64,000 bases of DNA from Comamonas resistens (GCF_030064165.1 NZ_CP125947.1:744001-808000), one strand, 5' to 3'. Positions 54,289-63,434 are shown, numbered from the stretch's first letter. Numbers and translations: made by a program. Notes: generated from the letters alone by a model not told the origin.

Positions 54289-54338
54289 CATGCACCCAAG
54301 GCCCGCTGCGCAGCAACTAGCGCCTGGCTGCGCCCGAT

Positions 54339-54367
54339 CTGTCATGCAGCAGTCATGGTGCTGACAC
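54339..54367 (+). promoter_or_regulatory. triple Pho-box motif (PhoB site) upstream of the phosphatase cluster
   Basis: Three 7-base units recur at exact 11-base spacing: CTGTCAT (54339), CAGTCAT (54350) and CTGACAC (54361). The PhoB consensus is CTGTCAT repeated at 11 bases. A -10-like TACAGT lies ten bases downstream at 54378-54383, the usual distance for a PhoB-activated promoter lacking a -35. Confidence 0.85.
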
Positions 54368-54455
54368 GTTGGTTTTTTACAGTGCCTCCATCAATCTAAT
54401 GGGAGGCATGTTGCATATGGGATGCGGCATACCCCCGATCTATGAGAGGGTCCGC

Positions 54456-55874
54456 ATGAAACAGAAATTGTTGTGCAGTGCACTGGCTGGCGTCCTGTTG
54501 TCGCTCAGTGCCTGTGGTGGCAGCGACAGCAGCCCGTCCACGAGCGCGGCGCCGACCAAGAACGTGTTGTTCTTCCTGGGCGATGGCATGGGCATGACGA
54601 CCATGACTGCGGCGCGCATCTACAGCGTGGGAGAGGATGGCGAGCTGACCATGGACCAACTGCCCGAGACGGCGTTTGTCCATACCTTCTCGAACGATGC
54701 CCAGGTGACCGACAGCGCACCTTCCATGGCAGCCTATATGACGGGCGTGAAGATGAACAACGAAGTCATCTCCATGACCGCTGCGACCAAGGCCACGGAT
54801 GCCAACGGCAAGCCCTACCAGGTCAACTATGACAGCACCTGCCCGACTTCCAATGGTCAGGCCGTGCCCACGCTGCTGGAAGAGATGAAGGCCGCAGGCT
54901 ATGGTACGGGTGTGGTTTCCACTGCGCGCATCACCCATGCCACGCCGGCTGCGACCTATTCGCATGTCTGCCACCGCGATGCCGAGAACACCATTGCCGC
55001 AGCCCTGGTGCCGGGCGGTTCCGGCTACAACGCCAAGCTTGGCGATGGCGTGGATGTGGTCTTCGGTGGCGGCTCCAGCTATTTCACACCCAAGGAGGAC
55101 GGTGGCAGGCGCAACGACAAGCGCAATCTGATTGCCGAATTCAAGGCGCAGAAGTACAGCTTCGCTGCGAACAAGGCCGATTTCGACAAGCTGCCCGTGG
55201 ACGGCAGCAAGATTGCCGGCCTGTTCACCAAGGACCATATGGCTTACGACCTGGACCGCGATGCGTCCAAGGAGCCTAGCCTGGCCGAGATGACGGACAA
55301 GGCCATCGATGCGCTGACGGCCAAGAAGAAGGGCTTCTTCCTGATGGTCGAAGGCGGTCGCATCGACCATGCGCTGCACGCCACCAATGCCCGTCGCGCG
55401 CTGCAGGACACCGTGGCTTTCGACAACGCCATCAAGGCGGCACTGCTCAAGATGCAGCAGGTCGACCCCGGCCTGAAGAACACGTTGATCGTCGTTACTG
55501 CCGACCACGACCACACGATGCACCTCAACGGCTACGCCCAGCGCACGGGCAAGACCGAATCCGGCAAGCCCGGCATTCTGGGCCTGGTCAAGGACTATGT
55601 GACTGGTCAGCCGTCCAAGGATGTGGGCGGCAACCCCTACACCATTATCGGCTTCGGCAATGGTCCTGGACGCAAGGATGTGCGCGGTCCCATCGACAGC
55701 ACCACGCTGGAAAGCCCCGACTATCTGCAGGAAGCCGTGGTGCCGCTGGCCTCCGAAACCCATGGCGGTGCCGACGTGTTCCTGGGTGCCCAGGGTCTGG
55801 GAGCCGAAAACTTCTCTGGTGTGATCGACAACACCGAAGTGTTCAGCCTGATCAAGAAGAGCATCGGCCTGTGA
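54456..55874 (+). CDS. alkaline phosphatase, PhoA family lipoprotein, first copy
   Basis: This 472-residue exported phosphomonoesterase has lipobox LLSLSACGGS (Cys20), so it should be a lipoprotein. Metal-binding Asp is in VLFFLGDGMGMTT, the nucleophile Ser in TDSAPSM, further metal ligands in MVEGGRIDHALHATN and VTADHDHTMHL, and the last His in SETHGGADV. All catalytic residues are present. The ATG at 54456 has a GAGAGGG ribosome site; the frame is open upstream through the Pho-box promoter. A paralogue follows. Confidence 0.95.
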   Translation: MKQKLLCSALAGVLLSLSACGGSDSSPSTSAAPTKNVLFFLGDGMGMTTMTAARIYSVGEDGELTMDQLPETAFVHTFSNDAQVTDSAPSMAAYMTGVKMNNEVISMTAATKATDANGKPYQVNYDSTCPTSNGQAVPTLLEEMKAAGYGTGVVSTARITHATPAATYSHVCHRDAENTIAAALVPGGSGYNAKLGDGVDVVFGGGSSYFTPKEDGGRRNDKRNLIAEFKAQKYSFAANKADFDKLPVDGSKIAGLFTKDHMAYDLDRDASKEPSLAEMTDKAIDALTAKKKGFFLMVEGGRIDHALHATNARRALQDTVAFDNAIKAALLKMQQVDPGLKNTLIVVTADHDHTMHLNGYAQRTGKTESGKPGILGLVKDYVTGQPSKDVGGNPYTIIGFGNGPGRKDVRGPIDSTTLESPDYLQEAVVPLASETHGGADVFLGAQGLGAENFSGVIDNTEVFSLIKKSIGL

Positions 55875-55912
55875 TGCCGCGCCTTGTCAAGACCGCATCC
55901 AAGGAATTCCAA

Positions 55913-57427
55913 ATGCATTCGATTTTCCGCAAGACCTCTCTCGCCCTGGCCGCTTTTGCATCGCTGACCATGCTGGCGCCTGCCGCATACGCGGCTGGCG
56001 AGGCCAAGAACGTGATTTTCTTCCTGGGCGACGGCATGGGCCCGGTGACCGTCACGGCTGCTCGCATCTACAAAGGCGAGAAGCAACTGGCGGCCCAGCC
56101 TGGCTCGCTCAAGAGCAGTGAATATGCCAAGCTGCAGATGCAGTCGCTGCCCTATGCCGCGCGTGTCAAGACCTTCTCGCTTGACGGCCAGACCACGGAC
56201 AGCGCGCCTTCCATGTCGGCTTATATGACTGGCGTGAAGATGAATAACGAAGTCATCTCCATGTCGGCAGAGACCTCGGCCGTTGACGGCAGCGGCAAGC
56301 AGTACATCAATGGCGAAGACACGACCTGCCCGCCCGGCAACGGCCGGCCCGCGCAGACCTTGCTGGAGCTCTCCAAGGCTCTGGGCCGCTCGGTAGGTGC
56401 GGTCTCGACGACGCGTGTCGGTCACGCCACGCCCGCTGCGACCTATGCCCATATCTGCAACCGCAATGGCTACAACACCATTGCCGAGCAGTCCGTGCCC
56501 GGCCACGCCAATTACAACCTCAAGCTCGGCGACGGTGTCGATGTGCTCATGGGCGGCGGCCAGCGCAATTATTTTCCGAAGTCCACGGCCGGCAGCAAGC
56601 GTTCGGACGAGGTCAATCTGGTGGACATGATGAAGGCCAAGGGCTATTCGTTCGTGAGCAAGGGCAGCGAGCTGGCCGCGCTCGACGCGACCAAGGCCGG
56701 CAAGCTGCTGGGCCTGTTCACGCAAAGCGAAATGTCCTATGAGCTGGACCGTGTCAAGCAGAACAAGGACGAACCCAGTCTGGCCGATATGACGACCAAG
56801 GCGCTGGATGTGGTGAGCCGCAACAACAAGGGCTTCTTCCTGATGGTGGAGGGCGGTCGAATCGACCATGCCCTGCACGGCACCAATGCCAAGCGTGCGC
56901 TGGAAGACACTCTGGCCTTCGACAAGGCCATTGAAAGCGCCATGGCCTATATGCAGAAAAAGGACCCGGGCCTGAAGAACACGCTGATCGTGGTGACCGC
57001 CGATCATGACCACAACATGGTGTTCAACGGCTACTCCAAGCTGGGCAATCCGATTCTGGGCAAGGTGGCTGACTACCAGAGCGGCAATCTGTCCAAGGAT
57101 GCCAATGGCAAGCCCTATACCACTCTGGTCTTCGGCAATGGCGGCCGCCCCAATGGCACGGCTTCCAGCCAGGTCAACCCCGAGGATGGCAACAAGGCCT
57201 GGATTGCACCGGCTCGCGGCACATCACGCGACGACCTGACGGCCGTGGATACCACCGATGACAACTTCTTGCAGGAAGTGGGCATCAACCTGGGTACGCC
57301 CGGCTCCGAAACCCATGGCGGTGGCGACGTGATGCTGTTCGCCAGCGGCGCGGGCGCCAAGATCTTCAAGGGCACCATGGACAACACCAGGGTGTTCAGC
57401 AAGGTCAGGGAAGCCGCAGGCCTGTAA
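55913..57427 (+). CDS. alkaline phosphatase, PhoA family, second copy
   Basis: This 504-residue paralogue of the preceding gene has a cleavable signal peptide instead of a lipobox (LAPAAYA/AGEAKN). The active-site motifs match: VIFFLGDGMGPVT, TDSAPSMSAYMTGVKMNNEVIS, MVEGGRIDHALHGTN, VTADHDHNMVF and SETHGGGDV. It has an extra segment near residues 415-445 with a Gly/Asn/Pro-rich loop. It begins 38 bases after the first copy, so the two are cotranscribed from the Pho-box promoter: one anchored, one soluble. Confidence 0.95.
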   Translation: MHSIFRKTSLALAAFASLTMLAPAAYAAGEAKNVIFFLGDGMGPVTVTAARIYKGEKQLAAQPGSLKSSEYAKLQMQSLPYAARVKTFSLDGQTTDSAPSMSAYMTGVKMNNEVISMSAETSAVDGSGKQYINGEDTTCPPGNGRPAQTLLELSKALGRSVGAVSTTRVGHATPAATYAHICNRNGYNTIAEQSVPGHANYNLKLGDGVDVLMGGGQRNYFPKSTAGSKRSDEVNLVDMMKAKGYSFVSKGSELAALDATKAGKLLGLFTQSEMSYELDRVKQNKDEPSLADMTTKALDVVSRNNKGFFLMVEGGRIDHALHGTNAKRALEDTLAFDKAIESAMAYMQKKDPGLKNTLIVVTADHDHNMVFNGYSKLGNPILGKVADYQSGNLSKDANGKPYTTLVFGNGGRPNGTASSQVNPEDGNKAWIAPARGTSRDDLTAVDTTDDNFLQEVGINLGTPGSETHGGGDVMLFASGAGAKIFKGTMDNTRVFSKVREAAGL

Positions 57428-57462
57428 TTTCCATGATCCGGGTTGGCTTGAGGCCAACTGCG

Positions 57463-57499
57463 ACCGGAGCCGTGGCGCTTGCGCCCGGCGCCGGTTTTT
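57463..57499 (+). terminator. possible terminator between second phosphatase and His-rich gene
   Basis: ACCGG-GCCG-GGCGC and GCGCC-GGC-CCGGT form a strong but interrupted stem followed by TTTTT. If efficient it would reduce read-through into the His-rich gene. Confidence 0.6.
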
Positions 57500-57530
57500 G
57501 TGCATCTACCGTCTCCATCACCTGTCATTC

Positions 57531-58337
57531 ATGAGCTCTTCCGCATTTCCTATTCGTTCCCTGTCTGGCATCTGGCTTGCGGCCGCCTGGCTGGCTTGCT
57601 CCATGGCGGCTTCGCCGGCCCTCGCGCAGACCGCCAAACCCGCATCCGCCACAGCTTCGGTCAACACCAAGGCGGCTGATGCCATGGTCCGTACTTCGGC
57701 TGCCGTGCAGGCCACGCCCGAGGCCGATCTGCGCATTAGCTACGAGGCCATGAGTGTTGGCAGTGACGGCGTACAGCGCAGCAGCATCTATACCAACCGT
57801 GTCTACCGCCGCAAGGGCCAGCTGTGGATTGAGCGTGAACTGCCCGCCGCGCTGCGTCAGAGTCAGGAGCATGGCCACGAGCATGAGCATGGCCCGCATG
57901 CGGGTCACGCACACGACGAGGCGCGTGCCGCGCCGTTGTCCGTGCGCCGCACGGATGATGGCAAGGTGGCGGTGGAGGTCGTGCTGGCCAAGCTGCGTCG
58001 CGTGATCTCGGTGGACCAGGCTCACCATGGCAATGTCGGATATGGCGGCTCGTTCGAGAATGTTTACTGGATCGTGCCGCCCACGGCGCTGCAGAGCATG
58101 GAGCGTGTGGGCAAGCCCCAGGCTGGTGTGCAGCGCTACAAGGCCGCGGCCGGCGAGCAGACCACGGTGGTCGATTGGGACATCACCAACCAGTTCGCTC
58201 GCCGCGTGGAGCGCGGCGATGCTCATGGCACGGAGCGCATCGTGGTCACTGCCACACGCCTGCCTGGGCCGCTGGCACAGCCCTGGAAGCGGATCGAAGG
58301 CTACGACCGCGGCGATTACTCCGATCTGCTGGACTGA
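57531..58337 (+). CDS. exported histidine-rich protein of unknown function
   Basis: This is a 268-residue protein with a signal peptide (LACSMAASPALA/QTAK, cleavage near residue 32). After an Ala/Thr-rich linker, a beta-rich region (LRISYEAMSVGSDGVQRSSI, YRRKGQLWIERELP) leads to a histidine-rich loop at residues 113-129 containing eight His, in EHGHEHEHGPHAGHAH. The second half has LRRVISVDQAHHGNVGYGG and ends FARRVERGDAHGTERIVVTATRLPG. I recognise no named family. It follows two zinc-dependent alkaline phosphatases, so a periplasmic metal-binding or metal-delivery role is a reasonable guess. A single CTGTCAT half-site lies just before its start. Confidence 0.75.
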   Translation: MSSSAFPIRSLSGIWLAAAWLACSMAASPALAQTAKPASATASVNTKAADAMVRTSAAVQATPEADLRISYEAMSVGSDGVQRSSIYTNRVYRRKGQLWIERELPAALRQSQEHGHEHEHGPHAGHAHDEARAAPLSVRRTDDGKVAVEVVLAKLRRVISVDQAHHGNVGYGGSFENVYWIVPPTALQSMERVGKPQAGVQRYKAAAGEQTTVVDWDITNQFARRVERGDAHGTERIVVTATRLPGPLAQPWKRIEGYDRGDYSDLLD

Positions 58338-58390
58338 TCACATGGTCGGAGTCGTGAAAGCTTTCCGCCTATCCAGGCGTCTGGCCCGGT

Positions 58391-59998
58391 TTAGCGATCG
58401 CTCTGGGTCAGGCGCTGCATCAGCCCCTGGGTTGAGGCGTCGACTCCTTCCCAGTCCTGACTGTCCTGACGCTGATGCAGTTGCTTGGCGAGTTTTTTGC
58501 CAAGCTCGACTCCCCACTGATCGAAGCTGTTGATATTCCAGATAGCGCCGGACACAAAAATCCGGTGCTCATAGAGTGCAATCAGGGCGCCCAGCGATGC
58601 AGGATCCAGCTGCTGCAGCAGCAAAAAGCTGCTGGGGCGGTTGCCCGGGCAGAATTTCTCGGCCCCGTCTCCATCGCGTCCCACCATCAGGGCCTGGGCT
58701 TGGGCAATTGCGTTGACGACCAGGCTCTGGTGATGCTTGCCCAGATATTTGCCTCCGTCGCGTAAAGCAATGAATTCCACGGGAATCACATCCTGGCCCT
58801 GGTGCAGCATCTGAAAGAAAGCATGTTGCCCATTGGTGCCTGGTTCGCCCCAGATGACGGGGGCCGAAGGCACGGCCAGAGGCTGTCCGTCCTTGGTGAC
58901 GCGCTTGCCATTGCTTTCCATCTCCAGTTGCTGCAGATAGGCGGTGAGCCGGCGCAGGCCGTGGCTGTAGGGGGCAATGCAGCGGCTGGAAAAATGACAG
59001 AAGTCGCGATACCAGACGTCGAGCAGGCCTAGCTGGACGGGCAGATTCTGTGTCGTGGGTGTCTCAAAAAAATGCGCATCCATCGCATGTGCACCGCCCA
59101 GCATGGCGCGAAACTGCTTTGAACCGATGGCAATCGCAATCGGCAGGCCAATGGCAGACCATAGGGAAAAGCGCCCGCCCACCCAGTCCCAGAAACCCAG
59201 CGTGCGTTGAATACCGAACTCTGCCGCTGCCTTCTTGTTGGTGGTGAGTGCGACAAAATGAGCATCGACGGAGCAGGCCGCCCCAGGGTCTTCGCTGCCA
59301 CCCTGGTCCAGAAACCACTGCCGGGCCGAGCGGGCATTGAGCATGGTCTCGGCCGTGGTGAAGGATTTGGAGGCGATCAGAAACAGCGTGCTTTCAGGTT
59401 TGACCCGGCGCAGCACATGGCCCAGTTCGTGACCGTCGACATTGGAGACAAAGTAAAAATTCTTGCCCCTGTCTATCCAGTCTTCGAGTGCATTGACCAC
59501 GACCTCGGGGCCAAGATGCGAGCCGCCTATGCCGATGTTGACGATATCGGTGATCTGCGGATTGTTCCTGAGCTGATCGGCCAGGGCCAGCATCTGGTCC
59601 AGCGTCTCATGCACATCTGCCAAAGCGGTCTGCATGGCGGGCGACCAGTGCTTGACGACGCAGGAGTTCGCCAGATTGCCGCCATCACGCGGTGTGCGCA
59701 GCAGCCAGTGCATGACGCTGCGCTGCTCGCTGGTGTTGATGGCCTCGCCCGCCAGCATGGCGTCGCGCTTGGCGTCGAGCTGGCTCTGCCTGGCAAGCTG
59801 CTGCAGCAGCGCAGCGGTTTCCGTGGTCCACAGGTTCTTGGACAGGTCGGCAAACACATGCGGTGCCTGCAGGCTCAAACTGCCCAGACGTTGCTCGTCC
59901 TGTGCAAAAGCCTGGCACAGATCCAGATGCTGAATCTGTGACTGGTAATGGGTTTGCAATAACTGCCAGGCGGGCAGTTCGTGACAAAGAGAAGTCAA
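58391..59998 (-). CDS. pgi: glucose-6-phosphate isomerase
   Basis: This 535-residue enzyme interconverts glucose 6-phosphate and fructose 6-phosphate. IVNIGIGGSHLGPEVVVNAL near residue 170, LIASKSFTTAETMLNA, the catalytic Glu and His in VIWGEPGTNGQHAFFQMLHQG, and the C-terminal SFDQWGVELGKKLAK are diagnostic. The frame begins with TTG at 59998, preceded by GGAACGGAA. No in-frame ATG exists near the expected N-terminus, so a TTG start is the best reading. It follows tal on the same strand. Confidence 0.96.
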   Translation of the reverse strand: MTSLCHELPAWQLLQTHYQSQIQHLDLCQAFAQDEQRLGSLSLQAPHVFADLSKNLWTTETAALLQQLARQSQLDAKRDAMLAGEAINTSEQRSVMHWLLRTPRDGGNLANSCVVKHWSPAMQTALADVHETLDQMLALADQLRNNPQITDIVNIGIGGSHLGPEVVVNALEDWIDRGKNFYFVSNVDGHELGHVLRRVKPESTLFLIASKSFTTAETMLNARSARQWFLDQGGSEDPGAACSVDAHFVALTTNKKAAAEFGIQRTLGFWDWVGGRFSLWSAIGLPIAIAIGSKQFRAMLGGAHAMDAHFFETPTTQNLPVQLGLLDVWYRDFCHFSSRCIAPYSHGLRRLTAYLQQLEMESNGKRVTKDGQPLAVPSAPVIWGEPGTNGQHAFFQMLHQGQDVIPVEFIALRDGGKYLGKHHQSLVVNAIAQAQALMVGRDGDGAEKFCPGNRPSSFLLLQQLDPASLGALIALYEHRIFVSGAIWNINSFDQWGVELGKKLAKQLHQRQDSQDWEGVDASTQGLMQRLTQSDR

Positions 59999-60014
59999 AA
60001 GAATTTCCGTTCCA

Positions 60015-60974
60015 TCAGGCGGCGGCCTGCTGCATCAGCACTTCGAGCTTGCGGGTATCGACGGCAAAAGCGCGTATGCCTTCGGCCAGCTTTTCGGTGG
60101 CCATGGCATCTTCGTTGAGGGCAAAGCGGAACGATGGCTGGTCGTACAGCACGCGTTCCAGCGCTTGCTCCTTGGCAGTTTGCGAGTTGAGGGCGGGGCG
60201 CAACTGGGCGCTCGTCTCATGGCTGGACAGTTGTGCCAGCAACTCGGGTGCAATGGTAAGCAGGTCGCAGCCGGCCAGCGCCAGAATCTGCCCGGTGTTA
60301 CGAAAGCTTGCACCCATGACTTCGGTGGCGATATCGAAGTGCTTGTAGTAGTGATAAATCTGGGCGACCGAGCGAACGCCGGGATCGTTGGCGCCAGCCA
60401 TGGCAGTTTCGTCCCATTGCGCGCCGGCCTGCTTCTTGTACCAGTCGTAGATACGGCCCACAAAAGGCGAGATCAACTGAACCTTGGCCTGTCCGCAGGC
60501 CACGGCCTGACAGAAGGAGAACAGCAGGGTCAGATTGGTGTGAATGCCGCGCTGCTCCAGCATGCGGGCGGCTTCAATGCCCTCCCAGGTGGCGGCAATC
60601 TTGATGAGTACCCGATCTGTGTGCACTCCCGCAGCTTGATAGAGCTCGATCAGGCGTTCGGCACGGGTGACGGTGGCGTTGGTATCGAAAGACAGGCGTG
60701 CATCGACCTCGGTGGAAACACGGCCTGGAATGGTATTCAGAATCTCGCAACCGAAGCGCACCAGAATCCGGTCCATGATTTCGCCGAGATCGCGATCCTT
60801 GAATTGGGCCACGGTGGCGCGCATCAGCGGAGCATATTCAGGCTTTTGAACGGCCTTGAGAATCAGAGAGGGATTGGTGGTTGCATCCTGAGGCTGAAAT
60901 TGCGCCAGTTGATGAAAATCACCGGTATCTGCGACGACGGTGGTGAACTGCTTGAGAGCCTCCAACTGATTCAT
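60015..60974 (-). CDS. tal: transaldolase
   Basis: This 319-residue class I aldolase-type enzyme of the pentose phosphate pathway has the motif [12 protein letters not shown] near residue 30, the Schiff-base lysine in [17 protein letters not shown] near residue 133, and [38 protein letters not shown] is six bases before the ATG at 60974, so I prefer it to the ATG at 60980. The gene is divergent from an RpiR-type regulator and upstream of pgi, forming a central-carbon unit. Confidence 0.97.
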   Translation of the reverse strand: MNQLEALKQFTTVVADTGDFHQLAQFQPQDATTNPSLILKAVQKPEYAPLMRATVAQFKDRDLGEIMDRILVRFGCEILNTIPGRVSTEVDARLSFDTNATVTRAERLIELYQAAGVHTDRVLIKIAATWEGIEAARMLEQRGIHTNLTLLFSFCQAVACGQAKVQLISPFVGRIYDWYKKQAGAQWDETAMAGANDPGVRSVAQIYHYYKHFDIATEVMGASFRNTGQILALAGCDLLTIAPELLAQLSSHETSAQLRPALNSQTAKEQALERVLYDQPSFRFALNEDAMATEKLAEGIRAFAVDTRKLEVLMQQAAA

Positions 60975-61040
60975 GTCCATCCTTTGCTGTTATTCAGACG
61001 ATTGGATAAGTGTAGAGGGTGAATCTTCTGCAGAAAACGA

Positions 61041-61070
61041 TGACAGCTCATGGTTTGTCGCGAGCTGTCA
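61041..61070. promoter_or_regulatory. perfect 9-bp inverted repeat between tal and the RpiR regulator
   Basis: TGACAGCTC (61041-61049) and GAGCTGTCA (61062-61070) are perfect arms with a 12-base spacer in the divergent gap. It may be an operator or an RNA hairpin in a leader. No T run follows, so it is not a terminator. Confidence 0.5.
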
Positions 61071-61116
61071 CGTAAATGCTGTGATTCTGTGGATGCTGCT
61101 TCGGCTTATTGAGCTA

Positions 61117-61138
61117 AATATGGACGTTTTTCCATATT
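61117..61138. promoter_or_regulatory. perfect 8-bp palindrome, candidate HexR/RpiR operator
   Basis: AATATGGA, six bases, TCCATATT, about 80 bases before the regulator start and about 143 before tal. Symmetric AT-rich dyads of this size suit a dimeric RpiR-family repressor. Assignment to this regulator is by position only. Confidence 0.5.
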
Positions 61139-61217
61139 GCGCCGTCTGGGACTTCACTTCGGTCTTATGCTTGAGCATTCCTGCCCTTCAATTCTTCTGC
61201 CCTTATCTGCTGCTCCT

Positions 61218-62066
61218 ATGCTTGATCGCATCACCGCCTCCCTTCCGTCCTTGGCGCCAGCAGAGCAGCGTGTGGCGCGTTTGGTGCTGGCGGATCCAAG
61301 GGTGTTTGCGCATCTGCCGGTACGTGAGCTGGCTGTGCGGGCGCATGTCAGCAAGCCGACCGTGGTGCGTTTTTGCCGCAGCATGGGGTATGACGGCCTG
61401 GCTGATTTCAAGCTCAAGCTGGCTGGCAGTGTCAGCGAAGGCGTGCCATTTATTCACCGCAGCGTGGACAGCGACGACAAGACCAGCGATGTCATGGTCA
61501 AGGTGGTGGATAACGCGGTGGCGGCCTTCTTGCAGTACCGCAATGCTGCCAGCACGGCTGCAATCGAGCAGGCCGCGCAGGCCATTGCCGCAACCTGGCA
61601 GACAGGCAAGCGCATCGAGTTCTATGGCGCGGGCAACTCGGGCATTGTGGCTCTGGATGCCCAGCACAAATTCTTTCGCCTGGGTGTGACCAGTCTGGCC
61701 ACCAGCGATGGGCATATGCAGGTGATGAGTGCCACCCTGCTGGGGCCTGGTGACTGCGTGGTGATCATTTCCAACTCGGGTCGTACACGAGACCTGATGG
61801 ATGCTGCAGATATCGCCCGCAAGAACGGAGCGACCACCATTGCCATCACGGCCAGCGGATCACCATTGGCATCGGCTTGCCAGATACATCTGGCGGCCGA
61901 CCACCCCGAGGGCTATGACCGCTACAGCCCCATGGTGTCGCGCCTGCTGCATTTGCTCATCATCGACGTGCTGGCGACATGTGTGGCCCTGCGCATCGGT
62001 CCAGCACTGCAGCCTGCGCTGGAACAGATGAAAAACAACCTTAGAGCCAAGCGCTACACAGGCTAG
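61218..62066 (+). CDS. hexR: MurR/RpiR family regulator, HexR-like
   Basis: This 282-residue regulator has an N-terminal RpiR helix-turn-helix (LAPAEQRVARLVLADPRVFA, then VRELAVRAHVSKPTVVRFCR) and a C-terminal SIS sugar-phosphate isomerase domain (RIEFYGAGNSGIVALDAQHK, VIISNSGRTRDLMDAADIA). HexR proteins sense 2-keto-3-deoxy-6-phosphogluconate and control central carbon genes. Divergence from tal-pgi supports HexR. The open frame starts at 61137, but ATG 61218 (MLDRITASLPSLAPAEQ) matches the family. The last codons and stop lie within a repeat-like AAGCGCTACACAGG sequence. Confidence 0.87.
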   Translation: MLDRITASLPSLAPAEQRVARLVLADPRVFAHLPVRELAVRAHVSKPTVVRFCRSMGYDGLADFKLKLAGSVSEGVPFIHRSVDSDDKTSDVMVKVVDNAVAAFLQYRNAASTAAIEQAAQAIAATWQTGKRIEFYGAGNSGIVALDAQHKFFRLGVTSLATSDGHMQVMSATLLGPGDCVVIISNSGRTRDLMDAADIARKNGATTIAITASGSPLASACQIHLAADHPEGYDRYSPMVSRLLHLLIIDVLATCVALRIGPALQPALEQMKNNLRAKRYTG

Positions 62067-62086
62067 TAGCTATTAAATCAGGAGTT

Positions 62087-63298
62087 TCAGACTTTCTCGA
62101 TCACCATGGCAATGCCCTGGCCGACGCCAATGCACATGGTGCACAAGGCGTAGCGTCCACCCAGGGTGTGCAACTGGTTGACAGCGGTGGTGACCAGGCG
62201 TGCGCCTGATGCCCCAAGAGGGTGGCCCAGCGCGATGGCTCCTCCCCACTGGTTGACGCGGGAGTCATCGTCTTTCAGACCGAGTTCGCGCAGCACGGCC
62301 AAACCTTGAGCTGCAAAAGCCTCGTTGAGCTCGATGATGTCCATCTGTTCAAGCGTCAGGCCCGTCAGCTCCAATACCTTACGTGTGGCGGGTGCAGGGC
62401 CTATGCCCATGATGCGAGGCGGCACGCCAGCGACTGCCATACCGACGACGCGTGCCTTAGGGCGAAGTCCGTATTGTTTGACCGCTTCATCATTGGCCAG
62501 CAGCAATGCGCAGGCTCCGTCATTGACGCCGGATGCATTGCCTGCGGTTACCGTGCCTTCGGGGTGAACCACGCCTTTGAGCTTGCCAAGCGCTTCCAGC
62601 GTGGTAGCGCGAGGGTGCTCATCCTGGCTGACCAGTGTGGGCTCTCCCTTGCGTTGAGGAATGGCGACCGGCACGATTTCCTTGGCCAGATATCCTGCCG
62701 CGATTGCAGCGGCAGCCTTTTGTTGGCTGGCATGTGCCATGCGGTCTTGCGCATCGCGTTCGATCTTGAAATCGCTGGCTACGTTTTCTGCTGTCTCGGG
62801 CATGGAATCCACACCGTGGAGGGCCTTCATCTGTTTGTTGATGAAGCGCCAGCCAATCGTGGTGTCATGGATGGCATTGCTGCGGCTGAAGGCTGAGTCG
62901 GCCTTGGGCATGACAAAGGGTGCCCGGCTCATGCTTTCCACGCCACCGGCAATCACCAGCCGGGCTTCTCCCGATTTGATGGCGCGAGCCGCAATACCCA
63001 CAGCATCCAGGCCGGAGCCGCATAGGCGGTTGATAGTGGCTCCGGCCACTTCCACGGGCAAGCCTGCCAAAAGGGATGCCATATGTGCCACATTGCGATT
63101 GTCCTCACCGGCCTGGTTGGCGCAGCCATAGATCACATCGCTCACGGCTTTCCAGTCCACGGTGGGATTGCGCTCCATCAGTGCCTTGATGGGGAGGGCG
63201 GCCAGATCATCGGTGCGCACGCCTGAGAGCGCGCCGCCATAGCGGCCAATGGGCGTGCGGATTGCGTCGCAGATAAAAGCCTGTGTGCTGCTTGCCAT
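62087..63298 (-). CDS. pcaF: 3-oxoadipyl-CoA thiolase
   Basis: This is a 403-residue thiolase. FICDAIRTPIGRYGGALSGVR at the N-terminus and YGCANQAGEDNRNVAHMASLL are specific to the PcaF/PaaJ group that cleaves 3-oxoadipyl-CoA to succinyl-CoA and acetyl-CoA in aromatic degradation. The acyl-enzyme Cys is in NRLCGSGLDAVG near residue 93, and the C-terminal NEAFAAQ, GHPLGASGAR and CIGVGQG blocks are intact. No other aromatic-degradation gene is visible, so a more general acetyl-CoA acetyltransferase role cannot be excluded. The start at 63298 follows family alignment. Confidence 0.88.
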   Translation of the reverse strand: MASSTQAFICDAIRTPIGRYGGALSGVRTDDLAALPIKALMERNPTVDWKAVSDVIYGCANQAGEDNRNVAHMASLLAGLPVEVAGATINRLCGSGLDAVGIAARAIKSGEARLVIAGGVESMSRAPFVMPKADSAFSRSNAIHDTTIGWRFINKQMKALHGVDSMPETAENVASDFKIERDAQDRMAHASQQKAAAAIAAGYLAKEIVPVAIPQRKGEPTLVSQDEHPRATTLEALGKLKGVVHPEGTVTAGNASGVNDGACALLLANDEAVKQYGLRPKARVVGMAVAGVPPRIMGIGPAPATRKVLELTGLTLEQMDIIELNEAFAAQGLAVLRELGLKDDDSRVNQWGGAIALGHPLGASGARLVTTAVNQLHTLGGRYALCTMCIGVGQGIAMVIEKV

Positions 63299-63434
63299 AA
63301 AGTCTCCGGATGTCTCGTCATGCAATGGATAGTTCCTGCCGCAGTCTAGAGGCGCCGGTAAAAAATGTCGGCGCACACTGGTGACAACGTCTGGCCGGAT
63401 AATGAAAGTGCTGACTTCTGAATAGCTTGCAATC

